A stretch of DNA of 64,000 nucleotides, taken from NCBI RefSeq assembly GCF_902806685.2, contig NC_048541.1:16378662-16442661 (forward strand). Direction: 5' to 3'. Shown piece after piece: positions 63,601 to 64,000 of the stretch (position 1 is its first letter; the number at the start of each line of letters is the position of its first letter). The notes beneath the pieces were generated by a model that worked only from the letters and a program-made list of their open reading frames with translations, made no database searches and was not told the origin of the DNA. Position numbers and translations under genes: made by a program. The stretch comes from Maniola hyperantus (Eukaryota > Arthropoda > Insecta > Lepidoptera > Nymphalidae).

Positions 63601-64000
63601 GGTAAAATAAAATAAAGATTTCCATGTCGTAGTTAAAAACAAAATAAAATATACAGTGATTACAGAATATAAACCAGTCATTTAAAAAGAAGCAGGACGC
63701 ATAGTTTGTCAGCGCATAAAACTTTTTTATGCAATAAAACCTTTTTGTACAGTATTATAACACACCATTGAATTTGTGACTCAACTTTTTGCATTGGAGT
63801 CTCTGAATTGGTTTTACTATGATACACACTGGCTCTGTCCATCTATTTCCTTTAGTCTGTGACCGTTAATTAGGAAAATATGTCCATGCCTTACTATCGT
63901 ACTTGTTATAATTGCGTTGTCAATTTATTCCATTATACATATATATGTGTGTATGTATGCATGTTATCATTTTCTAATTTTCTTTTTCCTTACTAATTGG

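Larger units (their letters stand above)
62234..64000. other. CEPT1 intron after exon 4c, to the window end
   Basis: No fifth CEPT1 exon was found by looking for a GTSVLSP-like continuation after GKNGSTVA. The stretch contains a Rep-D-like repeat (62428-62655), a probable retroelement 3' tail with an (aataaata)n run (63405-63600), and otherwise AT-rich sequence. Confidence 0.6.

Overview
The window is nuclear DNA of a lepidopteran insect (butterfly or moth). The evidence is short GT-AG-spliced exons in long AT-rich introns, and many copies of repeats typical of Lepidoptera. These include tRNA-derived SINEs with the 'gtgatagcctagtggtt' A box and 'ggttcgatcccgg' B box, and RTE-like retroposon tails ending in (gtca)n. 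There is no operon structure, CRISPR, rRNA or free-standing tRNA gene. Species was not determined.

Three protein-coding units lie on the + strand. (1) 4960..37649 is a complete 24-exon gene for a BTBD11/ABTB2-type protein: a long N-terminal extension, a histone-like fold, ankyrin repeats and a C-terminal BTB domain. All 24 exons join in phase to give 1647 codons plus a stop. (2) 41138..42727 is a small four-exon THAP zinc-finger gene whose exons join in phase to 182 residues. The remains of a longer transposase-like C-terminus lie just beyond its stop in other reading frames. (3) 43959..62233 and beyond is the 5' part of a choline/ethanolaminephosphotransferase gene (CEPT1; I recall the fly orthologue as bbc). 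Its first three exons are followed by three homologous exons that each end in the GKNGSTVA segment at the same phase. They look like a mutually exclusive cassette. The downstream constitutive exons are outside the window.

Layout: 1..4959 is intergenic and repeat-rich. 4960..37649 is BTBD11, with intron 1 (9.5 kb) holding a 473-bp tandem array. 37650..41137 is intergenic. 41138..42984 is the THAP gene and its remnant. 42985..43958 holds a 188-bp tandem duplication just upstream of CEPT1. 43959..64000 is CEPT1, whose introns hold several MITE-like elements, palindromes and retroelement fragments.

The genes do not form an obvious pathway: one is a scaffold or ubiquitin-adaptor-like protein, one a DNA-binding protein of transposon ancestry, and one a phospholipid-synthesis enzyme. 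The most interesting signals are the CEPT1 exon cassette, duplication of the exon-12 donor of BTBD11 with an adjacent RTE-like repeat into intron 16, a partial duplication of BTBD11 exon 3, several perfect palindromes, and a nested MITE with a paralogous empty site elsewhere in the window. Exon boundaries were read by eye from splice motifs, phase and protein continuity. Repeat boundaries are approximate, and family names are from memory.
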